64,000 nucleotides of DNA from Modestobacter lapidis (lineage in GTDB: Bacteria; Actinomycetota; Actinomycetes; Mycobacteriales; Geodermatophilaceae): contig JABAKE010000003.1 of NCBI GenBank assembly GCA_019779905.1, positions 248,001 to 312,000 on the forward strand. The letters run 5' to 3'. Below are positions 26,461-34,613 of this stretch, piece after piece (within the stretch, counting starts at the first letter, position 1; each line of letters starts with the position of its first letter). The notes below the pieces were generated by a model, which was not told the origin of the DNA, made no database searches, and saw only the letters and a list, made by a program, of their open reading frames with translations. The position numbers and the translations under genes are program-made.

Positions 26461-27312
26461 TCAGATCTCCTCGACGTCAAAGGTCCGCGTGGGCGAGACG
26501 CACTCGTCCTGGGCGGCGATCAGCAGGATCTCCCGGGAGCCGGCGTCCGCGGTCGCCCTGAGCAGGCCGAACACCGACGCGGTGGCCCGGCCGAGGGCGG
26601 TGCCGGCGTCGCGGGTGGCCAGCCAGTGGGCGAGGAACAGCGCGGCGATGGCGTCCCCGGCGCCGTTCACCGACAGGTCCAGCCGCGGCGTGCGCACCCG
26701 GAAGTGCCGGCCGCCCTCCGACGCCAGCAGGTCCACGGCGTCGGCCGGGGTGTCCTCGGTGACCAGCGAGGTGGTGAGCACGACCCGCGGGCCGAGCGCC
26801 TGCACCGCGGCGACGGCGTCCCGGACGGAGGTGAGCGAGCCCGTGGGAACGCCGGCGAGCGCGTCGAGCTCGTAGTGGTTGGGCGTGACGACGTCGGCGA
26901 CCGGGACGGCGACCTCCCGCATGAACTCGGGGATGCCCGGCCGGACGAAGACGCCCCGGCCGACGTCGCCGATCACCGGGTCGCAGCAGTAGACGGCGTC
27001 CGGGTTGGCCGCGCGGACCCGTCCGACGCTCTGCACCACGGCGTGCCCGATGTCGGCCGAGCCGAGGTAGCCCGACAGCACCGCATCGCAGGTGCCCAGC
27101 ACGCCGCGGTCGGCGATCCCGCCGACGACCTCCTCGACGGCCTGGCCGTCGAAGACCCGGCCGGTCCAGGCGCCGTAGCCGGTGTGGTTGGAGAACTGCA
27201 CGGTGTGCACGGGCCACACCTCGATGCCGAGGCGCTGCAGCGGGAACACCGCCGAGTCGTTGCCCGCATGCCCGTAGGCCACGTGGGACTGGATGGAGAG
27301 GACGTTCACCAT
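26461..27312 (-). CDS. pdxY: pyridoxal kinase
   Basis: 283 residues of the PfkB/ribokinase fold. Start [19 protein letters not shown] at 27312 is characteristic of PdxY/PdxK. Other landmarks are YCCDPVIGD (Asp of the substrate site), [12 protein letters not shown] and the anion-hole/base motif [13 protein letters not shown] (Asp). It phosphorylates pyridoxal with ATP to salvage PLP. It is followed by the UPF0303 gene one base downstream. The symbol follows the family; pdxK cannot be excluded. Confidence 0.9.
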   Translation of the reverse strand: MVNVLSIQSHVAYGHAGNDSAVFPLQRLGIEVWPVHTVQFSNHTGYGAWTGRVFDGQAVEEVVGGIADRGVLGTCDAVLSGYLGSADIGHAVVQSVGRVRAANPDAVYCCDPVIGDVGRGVFVRPGIPEFMREVAVPVADVVTPNHYELDALAGVPTGSLTSVRDAVAAVQALGPRVVLTTSLVTEDTPADAVDLLASEGGRHFRVRTPRLDLSVNGAGDAIAALFLAHWLATRDAGTALGRATASVFGLLRATADAGSREILLIAAQDECVSPTRTFDVEEI

Positions 27313-27532
27313 GCCGGGAACGGTGGCACACCGCTGTCGCAGGGGGTGCGAGCGCCGGGTCACGGGGACGCCGCGAGCGGTCACCGCCGGGCGGGAGAGG
27401 GGCGCGGGAGCCGTCGCCACGCGCGTACCGTCAGGACGCCCCGATCGCCGGATCGGGCCCCGCCGGCGTCCTGGGTCACATCGCCGCTCGACAGTCAGGA
27501 TCGCTCGACATGGACGTCCGCGGGTACGCGCG

Positions 27533-27844
27533 ATGCTGATCGCGCCGCTGGTCCTGCCGACCGGGGCTCCCGACGTCGTCGAGCCGGACGCCGTCGGACC
27601 TCCGCTCCCGGTCGTGCCGGAGCCGATCACCGACGGCGGTGGTGACCGGTTGGTCGTGGTCACCCCGGTCGCGGCGACCGTCCGCCCGTCGGCCACCCTG
27701 CTGGCTGCTCAGCAGCTCTCGGAGGAGCCGGCCCGGCGGCGCCCCGCGCGCACGACCGCGGTGGCGGCTGCTCGACGGCAGCGCGCGACCCGGGCCGTCG
27801 TCGAGCAGCGCCGCGCCGACCGGGCATCGGCGACCGGCGACTGA
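27533..27844 (+). CDS. hypothetical protein, 103 residues
   Basis: An ATG at 27533 opens a 103-codon frame with natural-looking composition: a Pro/Val-rich first half (MLIAPLVLPTGAPDVVEPDA) and an Arg/Ala-rich, probably helical, second half. No motif, signal peptide or membrane segment is seen. The opposite frame is also open but Arg/Gly-rich, as expected of a shadow. If this gene is not real, 27313-27892 holds nothing I can identify. Confidence 0.4.
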   Translation: MLIAPLVLPTGAPDVVEPDAVGPPLPVVPEPITDGGGDRLVVVTPVAATVRPSATLLAAQQLSEEPARRRPARTTAVAAARRQRATRAVVEQRRADRASATGD

Positions 27845-27892
27845 GCGGCTCACCGGGCCCGTCGGTGCCGGGCAGGTTCGGTGGCGGTGGCG

Positions 27893-28090
27893 TCAGGCGG
27901 TCCGGCAGACGCAGCCGCGGCTGATGCCACCGGCCCGGGTGGCCCGGCAGAACCGCAGCCCGATCGGGTCGTGGGCGGCCAGCGGATGCGGGCAGGAACC
28001 GCAGCGGCCCTCGTCCGGGGTCACGTCGGCGATCTCGTCGCGCGCCTCGGGGGCCGGGACGGGGTGGGCGGTGGTGGCGGGAGCGGTCAT
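27893..28090 (-). CDS. small zinc-ribbon-like protein, 65 residues
   Basis: An unrecognised small protein with two Cys pairs. After a Pro/Ala-rich N-terminus of about 28 residues come CGSCPHPLAAHD, then LRFCRATRAGG and the C-terminal RGCVCRTA. The spacing CxxC...C...CxC plus His suggests a single zinc site. It is monocistronic, and convergent with the 103-residue hypothetical gene, which ends 48 bases away. Confidence 0.6.
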   Translation of the reverse strand: MTAPATTAHPVPAPEARDEIADVTPDEGRCGSCPHPLAAHDPIGLRFCRATRAGGISRGCVCRTA

Positions 28091-28293
28091 GGCGGCACCG
28101 GCCTGACTCCGCCGGCGCAGCGGCGGTGTTGGGGGTCTCCCGGCCGGCTGGTCGCCGGTACGGGGAACGAGGGGACCGTCCTCCGCACGCTACTCCGGGG
28201 TCGGCCCGGGGCGGCGGGTGCGCGAAGGCCCCGGCCGACCCACCCGACGACGGGCTGACCCGCCGCGTTGCGCCCGGCGGCAGACTCGCGGGC

Positions 28294-28605
28294 ATGGACG
28301 CCGATGCCCGTGAGCTGCTGCGCACCGCCGCCGACCGGCTGGAGGACCTGGCCGCCCGGTCCACCCCCGGGGCGTGGCGGTCGGCGGGTCTGCTGGCCTC
28401 CCGCCCGGAGGTCGTCGCCCACCTCCCCGACGGCAGCACCGAGCACGTCGCCGAGGCGCGGGCGCGCAGCGCGGCGTGGATCGTGACCGCGTCCCCGGCG
28501 CTGGCCGGGCCGCTGGCCGCCTGGTTGCGCGCGGCCGCGGCCGCCCCGGGACCACCACCCGAGGCGGTCGCCGTCGCCCGCGTCGTGCTGCCCGCCGACG
28601 GCTGA
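28294..28605 (+). CDS. hypothetical protein, 103 residues
   Basis: Not recognised. A helical, Ala-rich protein starting MDADARELLRTAADRLEDLA at ATG 28294. The heptad-like Leu/Ala pattern in the first 25 residues suggests an amphipathic helix. The segment VVAHLPDGSTEHVAEARARS is well formed, which supports real coding. It stands 99 bases upstream of the alcohol dehydrogenase gene on the same strand. Confidence 0.6.
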   Translation: MDADARELLRTAADRLEDLAARSTPGAWRSAGLLASRPEVVAHLPDGSTEHVAEARARSAAWIVTASPALAGPLAAWLRAAAAAPGPPPEAVAVARVVLPADG

Positions 28606-28704
28606 CCGGGGGCGGCCGGCTCCTTCCGCCGGTCCGGCCGGGCAGTGGCATGCTCCGCCGGAGGGCCGCCCGGGTCCGCCGATCGAGGTAGAAGGAGCCA
28701 CCAC

Positions 28705-29808
28705 GTGCAGATCACCGCAGCGGTCGTCGACGAGGCGCACGGGCCGTTCGCCGTCCGGGACCTCGAGCTGGACGACCCCGGCCCCGGCGAGGTGCTGGTG
28801 CAGGTCACCGCCACGGGGTTCTGCCACACCGACGGCATCGCCCGTGACGGCGAGATGCCCTTCCCGCTGCCGGGGGTGCTCGGGCACGAGGGCGCCGGCA
28901 CGGTCCTCGCCGTCGGCGACGGTGTGACCAGCGTGCGGGAGGGCCAGGCCGTCGTGATGGGCTGGCCGTGGTGCGGCGAGTGCCGCAACTGCCTGGACGG
29001 TGAACCCCGCTACTGCCTGCGACTGGGTGAGCTGTGCTTCAGCGGTGCCCGGCTGGGCGGCGGATCGGCCCTGCGGACGACGTCGGGCGACCCGCTCGCC
29101 GGTCACTTCTTCGGCCAGTCGTCGTTCGCCACCCACTCGATCACGCCGGCCTCGGCGCTGGTCCCGGTACCCGAGGGCATGCCCGTGGAGCTGATGGGCC
29201 CCTTGGCGTGCGGGCTGGCCACCGGCGCCGGCGCGGTCTTCCACACGGCGCGGCCGCTGCCCGGTGCCTCGCTGGTCATCTACGGCGCCGGCACCGTCGG
29301 GCTGGCCGCGATCATGGCCGCCCGCAACTCGGCGGCCACCACCATCATCGCCGTCGACAGGCACGCCTCCCGGCTACAGTTGGCGAGCGAGCTCGGCGCC
29401 ACCCACACCGTCGACGCCGGGGAGCAGGACGCGGTCCGGGCGGTGACCGAGATCTGCGGCGGCCCGGCCGACTTCTCCTTCGAGTGCACCGGTGCGCCGG
29501 GGGTGATCCGTCAGGCCATCGACTCGGTGGGGATGCGCGGCACCGCCGTCCTGATCGGCGGTGCCCCGGCCGGCACCGAGTTCAGCGCCGACCACATGAC
29601 GACGCTGTGGGGGAAGTCGATCGTGGGCACGCTGGGTGGCAGCGGGCACAGCCCGCGGCTGATCGGCGCGCTGATGGACCTCTACGCCGGTGGGCGGTTC
29701 CCGATGGACCGGCTGGTGGAGTACTTCCCGCTCGAGCGGATCGGCGATGCGCTGGAGGCCTCCTACAGCGGTGCGGTGGTCAAGCCGATCATCACCATGC
29801 CGCACTGA
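28705..29808 (+). CDS. zinc alcohol dehydrogenase, aryl-alcohol type
   Basis: 367 residues from GTG 28705 (AAGGAG upstream). Medium-chain zinc dehydrogenase: catalytic zinc Cys in GFCHTDG (about 38), GHE at about 60, a four-Cys structural zinc loop CGECRNCLDGEPRYC (about 91-105), and Rossmann motif GAGTVGLAA (about 194). The length and VLGHEGAGTV/FFGQSSFATH pattern match benzyl/aryl-alcohol dehydrogenases and related class I/III enzymes. Likely NAD-dependent oxidation of an aryl or other primary alcohol. A strong terminator follows. It is convergent with the formaldehyde dehydrogenase gene. Confidence 0.9.
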   Translation: MQITAAVVDEAHGPFAVRDLELDDPGPGEVLVQVTATGFCHTDGIARDGEMPFPLPGVLGHEGAGTVLAVGDGVTSVREGQAVVMGWPWCGECRNCLDGEPRYCLRLGELCFSGARLGGGSALRTTSGDPLAGHFFGQSSFATHSITPASALVPVPEGMPVELMGPLACGLATGAGAVFHTARPLPGASLVIYGAGTVGLAAIMAARNSAATTIIAVDRHASRLQLASELGATHTVDAGEQDAVRAVTEICGGPADFSFECTGAPGVIRQAIDSVGMRGTAVLIGGAPAGTEFSADHMTTLWGKSIVGTLGGSGHSPRLIGALMDLYAGGRFPMDRLVEYFPLERIGDALEASYSGAVVKPIITMPH

Positions 29809-29827
29809 CCACGGTTCCCGAACGCCG

Positions 29828-29861
29828 CCGGCCGCCGCCCCGGGATCGGGGCGGCGGCCGG
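29828..29861. terminator. strong hairpin between convergent dehydrogenase genes
   Basis: CCGGCCGCCGCCCCG (29828-29842) and its exact reverse complement (29847-29861) enclose a GGAT loop. It lies between the stops at 29808 (plus) and 29881 (minus), so it probably works in both directions. Confidence 0.8.
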
Positions 29862-29880
29862 TCCGGTGGTGCCGCGTGGG

Positions 29881-31104
29881 TCAGGCGGCCTTGCCGGTGA
29901 CACCGTGCGGGTCGATCACATACTTCTTGGCCACCCCGGAGTCGAACTCGGCGTAGCCGCGCGGGGCGTCGTCCAGGGTGATCACCTCGGCGTTGACGGC
30001 CTTCGCGATCTGCACCTTTTCGTGCAGGATCGCCTTCATCAGCCCGAGGTTGTAGCGCATCACCGGGCACTGCCCGGTGGCCATCGACAGCGACTTGGCC
30101 CATCCGGTGCCCAGGCTCAGCGACAGCGCGCCGACCTTGGCCGCCTCGTCGATGCCGCCGGGATCACCGGTGACGTAGAGGCCGGGGATGCCGATCGCGC
30201 CACCGGCGGCGGTGATCTCCATCAGCGAGTTGAGCACGGTGGCCGGCGCCTCGGTGGCCGCCCCGGACCCGTGACCGCGGGCCTCGAAGCCGACGGCGTC
30301 GACCGCGGCGTCGACCTCGGGGATGCCGAGCAGCTGCTCGATCTGTTCCTGGGGGGCGCCCTTGCTGACGTCGACGGTCTCGCAGCCGAACGACCGGGCC
30401 TGGGCCAGCCGGTCCTCGTTCAGGTCGCCGACGATCACCACCGAGGCGCCGAGCAGCTGGGCGGAGACGGCCGCGGCCAGACCGACCGGGCCGGCGCCGG
30501 CGATGTACACGGTGGATCCGGTCGTGACGCCTGCGGTGTAGGCGCCGTGGTACCCGGTGGGGAAGATGTCCGAGAGCATGGTCAGGTCCAGGATCTTCTC
30601 CATCGCCTGGTCCCGGTCGGGGAAGACCAGCAGGTTCCAGTCGGCGTAGGGAACCATCACGTACTCGGTCTGCCCGCCCTGCCAGCCGCCCATGTCGACG
30701 TAGCCGTAGGCGGAGCCGGGGCGGTCGGGGTTGACGTTCATGCAGATGCCCGTCTTGCCCTCCTTGCAGTTGCGGCACCGCCCGCAGGCGATGTTGAACG
30801 GCACGGAGCAGACGTCGCCGACCTTGACGAACTCCACGCCCGGGCCCGTCTCGACGACCTCGCCGAGGATCTCGTGGCCGAGGACCAGGCCGTGCGGTGC
30901 CGTCGTGCGGCCGCGGACCATGTGCTGGTCGCTGCCGCAGATGTTCGTGGTGAGCACCTTCAGGATCGCGCCGTGCGGAACCTGGCGCCCGATGTTGTCG
31001 GGGTGGACGCCCGGGCCGTCGCGCAGGACGAGCTCGGGGTAGTCGAGGTCGGTGACCTCCACCCGGCCGGCTCCCTGGTAGGTGATGCCGCGGTTCGCTG
31101 CCAT
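29881..31104 (-). CDS. fdhA: glutathione-independent formaldehyde dehydrogenase
   Basis: 407 residues, matching the Pseudomonas putida FdhA group of zinc dehydrogenases. Landmarks: TTNICGSDQHMVRG (catalytic zinc Cys), GHEILGEV, structural zinc CGRCRNCKEGKTGIC, Rossmann AGAGPVGLAAA, and the family-specific long loop between SIDAVGFE-like VDAVGFEARGHG and the C-terminal PHGVTGKAA. It oxidises formaldehyde to formate with tightly bound NAD. Such activity would remove formaldehyde released by O-demethylation at the Rieske or P450 oxygenases in this window (inference). An aldehyde dehydrogenase remnant lies 28 bases upstream. Confidence 0.9.
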   Translation of the reverse strand: MAANRGITYQGAGRVEVTDLDYPELVLRDGPGVHPDNIGRQVPHGAILKVLTTNICGSDQHMVRGRTTAPHGLVLGHEILGEVVETGPGVEFVKVGDVCSVPFNIACGRCRNCKEGKTGICMNVNPDRPGSAYGYVDMGGWQGGQTEYVMVPYADWNLLVFPDRDQAMEKILDLTMLSDIFPTGYHGAYTAGVTTGSTVYIAGAGPVGLAAAVSAQLLGASVVIVGDLNEDRLAQARSFGCETVDVSKGAPQEQIEQLLGIPEVDAAVDAVGFEARGHGSGAATEAPATVLNSLMEITAAGGAIGIPGLYVTGDPGGIDEAAKVGALSLSLGTGWAKSLSMATGQCPVMRYNLGLMKAILHEKVQIAKAVNAEVITLDDAPRGYAEFDSGVAKKYVIDPHGVTGKAA

Positions 31105-31132
31105 GTCGCTGTCCTCTCGTCGGGGGTGGTCG

Positions 31133-31612
31133 TCAGGCGGGGAAGCCGACGGCGTGGGTGTCCATGAACTCGCGGATGCCCTCGATGCCCAGCTCCCGGC
31201 CCATGCCGCTCTGGTTGAAACCGCCGAAGGGTGCCCGCTCGTCGAGGTGGGCGGCGCCGTGGGCGTTGATGAAGGTGTAGCCGGTGCGCAGCTGGGCGGC
31301 CACTGCAGCCGCGCGGTCCAGGTCGGTGGACCAGACCGAGGAGCACAGCGCGCCGGGCAGGAAACCACCCTCGGGATCGGCGGCAGTAGTTGCGGCGGCG
31401 GCAGCGGTTGCGGCGGCAGCGCCTGGCTCGACGACGGGACCAGCAACGCCCGGGGGAACTGCGCGGTGCCACGGGAAGCCCTCGGCCAGCTCCACCTCGA
31501 CCGCCGGCCGCCCGACCACGACCGATGTCACCGAGGCCAGCAACCGGCGCAGCTCCTCCTCGAACGACGCGCCGGACCGCGGGGTCAGGGCGGCGGCGTC
31601 GTCGTCGAACAC
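31133..31612 (-). pseudogene. aldehyde dehydrogenase remnant (C-terminal part only)
   Basis: A 159-codon frame whose last 70 residues are a clear aldehyde dehydrogenase C-terminus: LCSSVWSTDLDRAAAVAAQL, then TGYTFINAHG, PFGGFNQSGMGRELG and EGIREFMDTH. The NAD-binding domain and catalytic Cys (about 350 residues in a full enzyme) are missing. The first 65 residues are unrelated, and an Ala-run joins the parts. The frame itself is open, so it may still be translated, but cannot be an active dehydrogenase. Its position just upstream of fdhA suggests the full gene was once part of that operon. Confidence 0.75.
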
Positions 31613-31769
31613 ACGTTCGACGGTACGCCCTCAGCGGCTCCCCGACCAGTGGGGAACAGGACCTGTGGATGTCTCGCTCGCGCTGTCGGGGGATGGCGGG
31701 TGCGCGGCCGGCGGACCTGGGAAGCTCCCGGTGCACGCTTTCCGTACTGCAGCCCCGGGAGGAGCCGAG

Positions 31770-33275
31770 ATGGTCGCCGTCCCCGCGCCCGAGGTGCTCG
31801 CCGCGCTGCTCGAGGTGTCCGCGGACGGCCTGGGCGTGCTCGACGCACAGGGCCGGCTGGTCTCCGTGAACGCCGCGGGCGCCGGCGTGCTCGGCCGGCC
31901 GGCCGCCGAGCTGGTGGGCCGGCCGGTGCCCTTCGCCGTCCACGCCCCGGGCCCGACGCCCGCCGATCGCGCCCGGGCGTCCTGGACCGGCAGCGATGGC
32001 CGGCACCGCACCCTGGAGTACCGCCTGCAGCCACTGCCGGAGGGAGGCGCGGTCGTCTGGTTCAGCGACGTCACCGACGCCGCGCGACAGCAGGAGCGGC
32101 TGACCGCGATCGCCCGGGCAGCGTCCAGCGTGGCCGACGAGCGGTCGCTGCGCGCCACCCTGGACGCGGTGGCCCGCGAGGTGGTCATGACGGCGAACAT
32201 CGCCGCGGTGCAGATCCTCGCCCTCGACGATCCGCGGGACGAGGTCCGGCTGCTGGGCATGGCCGGGTTCGGCGACGCAGCGGACTTCACCGAGCGGCTC
32301 GCCGCCTGCCGCCGGCTGGGCGCGCACGTCCGGTTCATCGACGCCATCGGGGCCGGTGACCCGGTCGTCGACGTGCACCGCCGCGCGGCGATCCTGGCCG
32401 ACCCCCGCTGGGCGCCGCTGCACGAGGTGATGAGCCGCCCGGACTGGGACAGTTTCGTGGCCATGCCCCTGGTCGTCCGCGGCCGGGCGGTCGGGGTCAT
32501 CAACGCCTACTACCTGCCCGGTGAGGACCCCGGCCCCAGCTCGCTGGTGTTCCTGGAGGCGATGGCCGACCACGCGGCGGTCGCGATCGACACCGCCGCC
32601 CTGCTCGCCCAGACCAGGTCCCAGGCGGAGTCCGACGAGCGCCGCCGGCTGGCCCGCGACCTGCACGACTCGGTGGTCCAGCAGCTGTTCTCCATGCGGC
32701 TGCAGGCCGCCGCGCTCAGCGCCCTGCTCGATGGCGGGGACGCCGACCCGGCCCGGCTGCGCGCCGCCGCCTCCGAGCTGGCCGGCCTGTCGCAGAGCGC
32801 GCTGGCCGACCTGCGCGGGCTGGTGTTCGAACTGCGGCCGCTGGAGCTGGCCGAGCGCGGACTGGTGGAGGCCGTCCGGGCGCACGCCGCCAGCCTGGAG
32901 GCGCGCGGCGGGCTGCTGATCGACGTGGTCGCGCCCGACGATCTGACCGGGACGGGTGGCCTCGACGTCCAGGAGGACCTCTACCGGATCGTCCAGGAGG
33001 CCCTGCACAACGTGGTCAAACACGCCCGGGCCACTGCCGCGGGAGTGCGGTTCGCGTCGCTGGGCGAGGGGGGCGGGTTGGCCGTGGAGGTGTCCGACGA
33101 CGGCAGTGGATCGGTCGCGCCACCGGCCGTCGGGGCCCGGCGGACGCTGGGGCTGGTGTCGATGCGGGAGCGTGCCGAGCGGTGGGGGGGCCGGCTCACC
33201 GCCGGACCGTGCCCGGACGGCGGCTGGGCGGTGCGGCTCGAGCTCCCACTGCAGCGAACCGGAGGAGGAGCATGA
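31770..33275 (+). CDS. NarL-type sensor histidine kinase (PAS-GAF)
   Basis: 501 residues from ATG 31770 (GGGAGGAGCC upstream). Order: PAS (about 8-110), GAF (about 120-285; AMPLVVRGRAVGVINAYYLP), HisKA_3 with the phospho-His in RRRLARDLHDSVVQQLF (about 297), and HATPase (LYRIVQEALHNVVKHA, then GLVSMRERAERWGG). No transmembrane segment: a soluble sensor, perhaps of an aromatic ligand or redox state. It overlaps its response regulator by 4 bases and stands just upstream of the Rieske/LigAB operon, which it probably controls. Confidence 0.93.
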   Translation: MVAVPAPEVLAALLEVSADGLGVLDAQGRLVSVNAAGAGVLGRPAAELVGRPVPFAVHAPGPTPADRARASWTGSDGRHRTLEYRLQPLPEGGAVVWFSDVTDAARQQERLTAIARAASSVADERSLRATLDAVAREVVMTANIAAVQILALDDPRDEVRLLGMAGFGDAADFTERLAACRRLGAHVRFIDAIGAGDPVVDVHRRAAILADPRWAPLHEVMSRPDWDSFVAMPLVVRGRAVGVINAYYLPGEDPGPSSLVFLEAMADHAAVAIDTAALLAQTRSQAESDERRRLARDLHDSVVQQLFSMRLQAAALSALLDGGDADPARLRAAASELAGLSQSALADLRGLVFELRPLELAERGLVEAVRAHAASLEARGGLLIDVVAPDDLTGTGGLDVQEDLYRIVQEALHNVVKHARATAAGVRFASLGEGGGLAVEVSDDGSGSVAPPAVGARRTLGLVSMRERAERWGGRLTAGPCPDGGWAVRLELPLQRTGGGA

Positions 33276-33967
33276 CGACGGTGCCCGACGACGACGCACC
33301 CGCGCAGCCCCCGGTGATCCGGCTGATGGTGGTCGACGACCACGCCATCGTCCGGCGCGGGATCCTCGCCTACGTCGACGCCGTCCCGACCGTCGAGGTG
33401 GTGGGGGAGGCGACGGACGGGCAGGACGCGCTGGCGCAGCTGGCCCAGTGCGCGGCGTTGCGCACCCGGTTGCCCGACGTGGTGCTGATGGACCTGCAGA
33501 TGCCGCGGATGGGCGGCGTCGAGGCGACCGCGGCGATCGTGCAGGCCCACCCGGACGTCCGGGTCGTGGTGCTGACCAGCTTCGGCGAGGTCGAGCGCGT
33601 GCACGCGGCGCTGGCCGCGGGCGCGGCCGGCTACCTGCTCAAGGACGCCGAACCGGCCGAGGTGGTCACCGCCGTGCAGGCCGCCGCCGCCGGCGAGGTG
33701 CACCTGGACGCCGCGGTCGCCCGGCAGCTGACCCGGCGGATGGCCGGACCGCAGGTGGGCCTGGGCGCGCTGACCGCGCGGGAACGGGAGGTTCTCGCCC
33801 TCGTCGCCCAGGGGCACTCCAACCGGGACATCGCCGAGCGCCTGAGGATCAGCGAGCGCACCGCCCGCACCCACGTGAGCAACGTGCTGGCCAAGCTGCA
33901 GCTGGCCTCGCGCACGCAGGCAGCGTTGCTGGCCATCCGCGAGGGGCTGATCCCGCCACCGAGTTGA
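33272..33967 (+). CDS. LuxR/NarL-type response regulator
   Basis: 231 residues. Receiver domain: acidic pair VVDDHAIVRR, phospho-acceptor Asp in DVVLMDLQMPRMGG (about 74), and Lys in YLLKDAEP. C-terminal LuxR helix-turn-helix: LTAREREVLALVAQGHSNRDI... through ERTARTHVSNVLAKL. ATG 33272 overlaps the kinase stop, with GGAGGAGGAG upstream. The next operon begins 177 bases later and is the likely target. Confidence 0.95.
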   Translation: MTTVPDDDAPAQPPVIRLMVVDDHAIVRRGILAYVDAVPTVEVVGEATDGQDALAQLAQCAALRTRLPDVVLMDLQMPRMGGVEATAAIVQAHPDVRVVVLTSFGEVERVHAALAAGAAGYLLKDAEPAEVVTAVQAAAAGEVHLDAAVARQLTRRMAGPQVGLGALTAREREVLALVAQGHSNRDIAERLRISERTARTHVSNVLAKLQLASRTQAALLAIREGLIPPPS

Positions 33968-34060
33968 GCGCAGGAGCGGCCGGCGGGCTCGCGACGGATG
34001 ACGTAGTCCATCCCCGACGGGAGGCCGTTCCGCGGTGCGGGCCGGCGACCTAGGTTCGGC

Positions 34061-34085
34061 GGGCCGGGCGCGTTCCGCCCGGCCC
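34061..34085 (+). terminator. hairpin between the two-component genes and the Rieske operon
   Basis: GGGCCGGGCG-CGTTC-CGCCCGGCCC, perfect 10-bp arms with a 5-base loop. A TAGGTT box at 34051-34056 lies just upstream; if that is the operon's -10, the hairpin would be in its leader and could attenuate rather than terminate. Confidence 0.6.
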
Positions 34086-34143
34086 GGCGTCGCCGCCCCG
34101 AGCCACCCGTCCGAGCCCGAACCGACTGGAGGTTGCCACTCCC

Positions 34144-34578
34144 GTGCCCGAGCAACCCGCGCCCGCGTCCGCCCCGACCATCAGCGCCCACTCCGGCGAC
34201 CGCCGCGCCGTCACGGTCCTCAGCCAACCCGGAGACAACCTGATGATCCACGCCTGCATCGAGCAGTGCGGGCCCGGCGACGTGCTGGTCGGGACCACCA
34301 CCTCGCCGTCCACCGACGGCATGTTCGGCGAGCTCTTCGCCACCCAGCTGATCGCCCGCGGCGTCCGCGGGCTGGTCATCGACGCGGGCGTGCGCGATGT
34401 CGCGGAACTGACCGCGCTGGGCTTTCCGGTGTGGTCGCGTGCGGTGTCGGCGCAGGGCAAGCGAGAGCAGTTCCAGGCCGGGGTGCTCGGCCTGGACGTG
34501 TACGGCATGCGGGACACCCTCGCCCGGCTCGGCGTCACGTACGTCGACCAGCCGGCCGACGGGTCCCCGCTCTGCTGA
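34144..34578 (+). CDS. shortened RraA/CHA-aldolase-like protein
   Basis: 144 residues from GTG 34144 (GGAGG 11 bases upstream). The core LSQPGDNLMIHACIEQC through VIDAGVRDVAELTALGFPVW and RAVSAQG matches 4-carboxy-4-hydroxy-2-oxoadipate (CHA) aldolases/RraA-like proteins, including the Arg-Asp pair of the active site. From memory these enzymes have 220-240 residues. Here about 45 N-terminal residues and about 55 residues after SAQG (the usual TVK...VVCAG...DDDGV stretch) are absent. The frame resumes in the family's own C-terminus (AGVLGLDVYGMRDTLARLGV). Both losses are in frame. Activity is doubtful. Confidence 0.7.
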   Translation: MPEQPAPASAPTISAHSGDRRAVTVLSQPGDNLMIHACIEQCGPGDVLVGTTTSPSTDGMFGELFATQLIARGVRGLVIDAGVRDVAELTALGFPVWSRAVSAQGKREQFQAGVLGLDVYGMRDTLARLGVTYVDQPADGSPLC

Positions 34579-34613
34579 CCGATCCCCTTCCCACCCACCC
34601 CGAGGAGCCCCTC

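Noticed and set aside
27476-27853. Reverse-strand frame of 125 codons near the pyridoxal kinase
   Set aside because: Arg/Gly/Asp-rich shadow; the plus-strand frame at 27533 looks more natural, though it too is uncertain.
31284-31769. Upstream extension of the histidine kinase to 31284
   Set aside because: The extension is the antisense of the aldehyde dehydrogenase remnant; ATG 31770 has a good ribosome site and begins the PAS domain.
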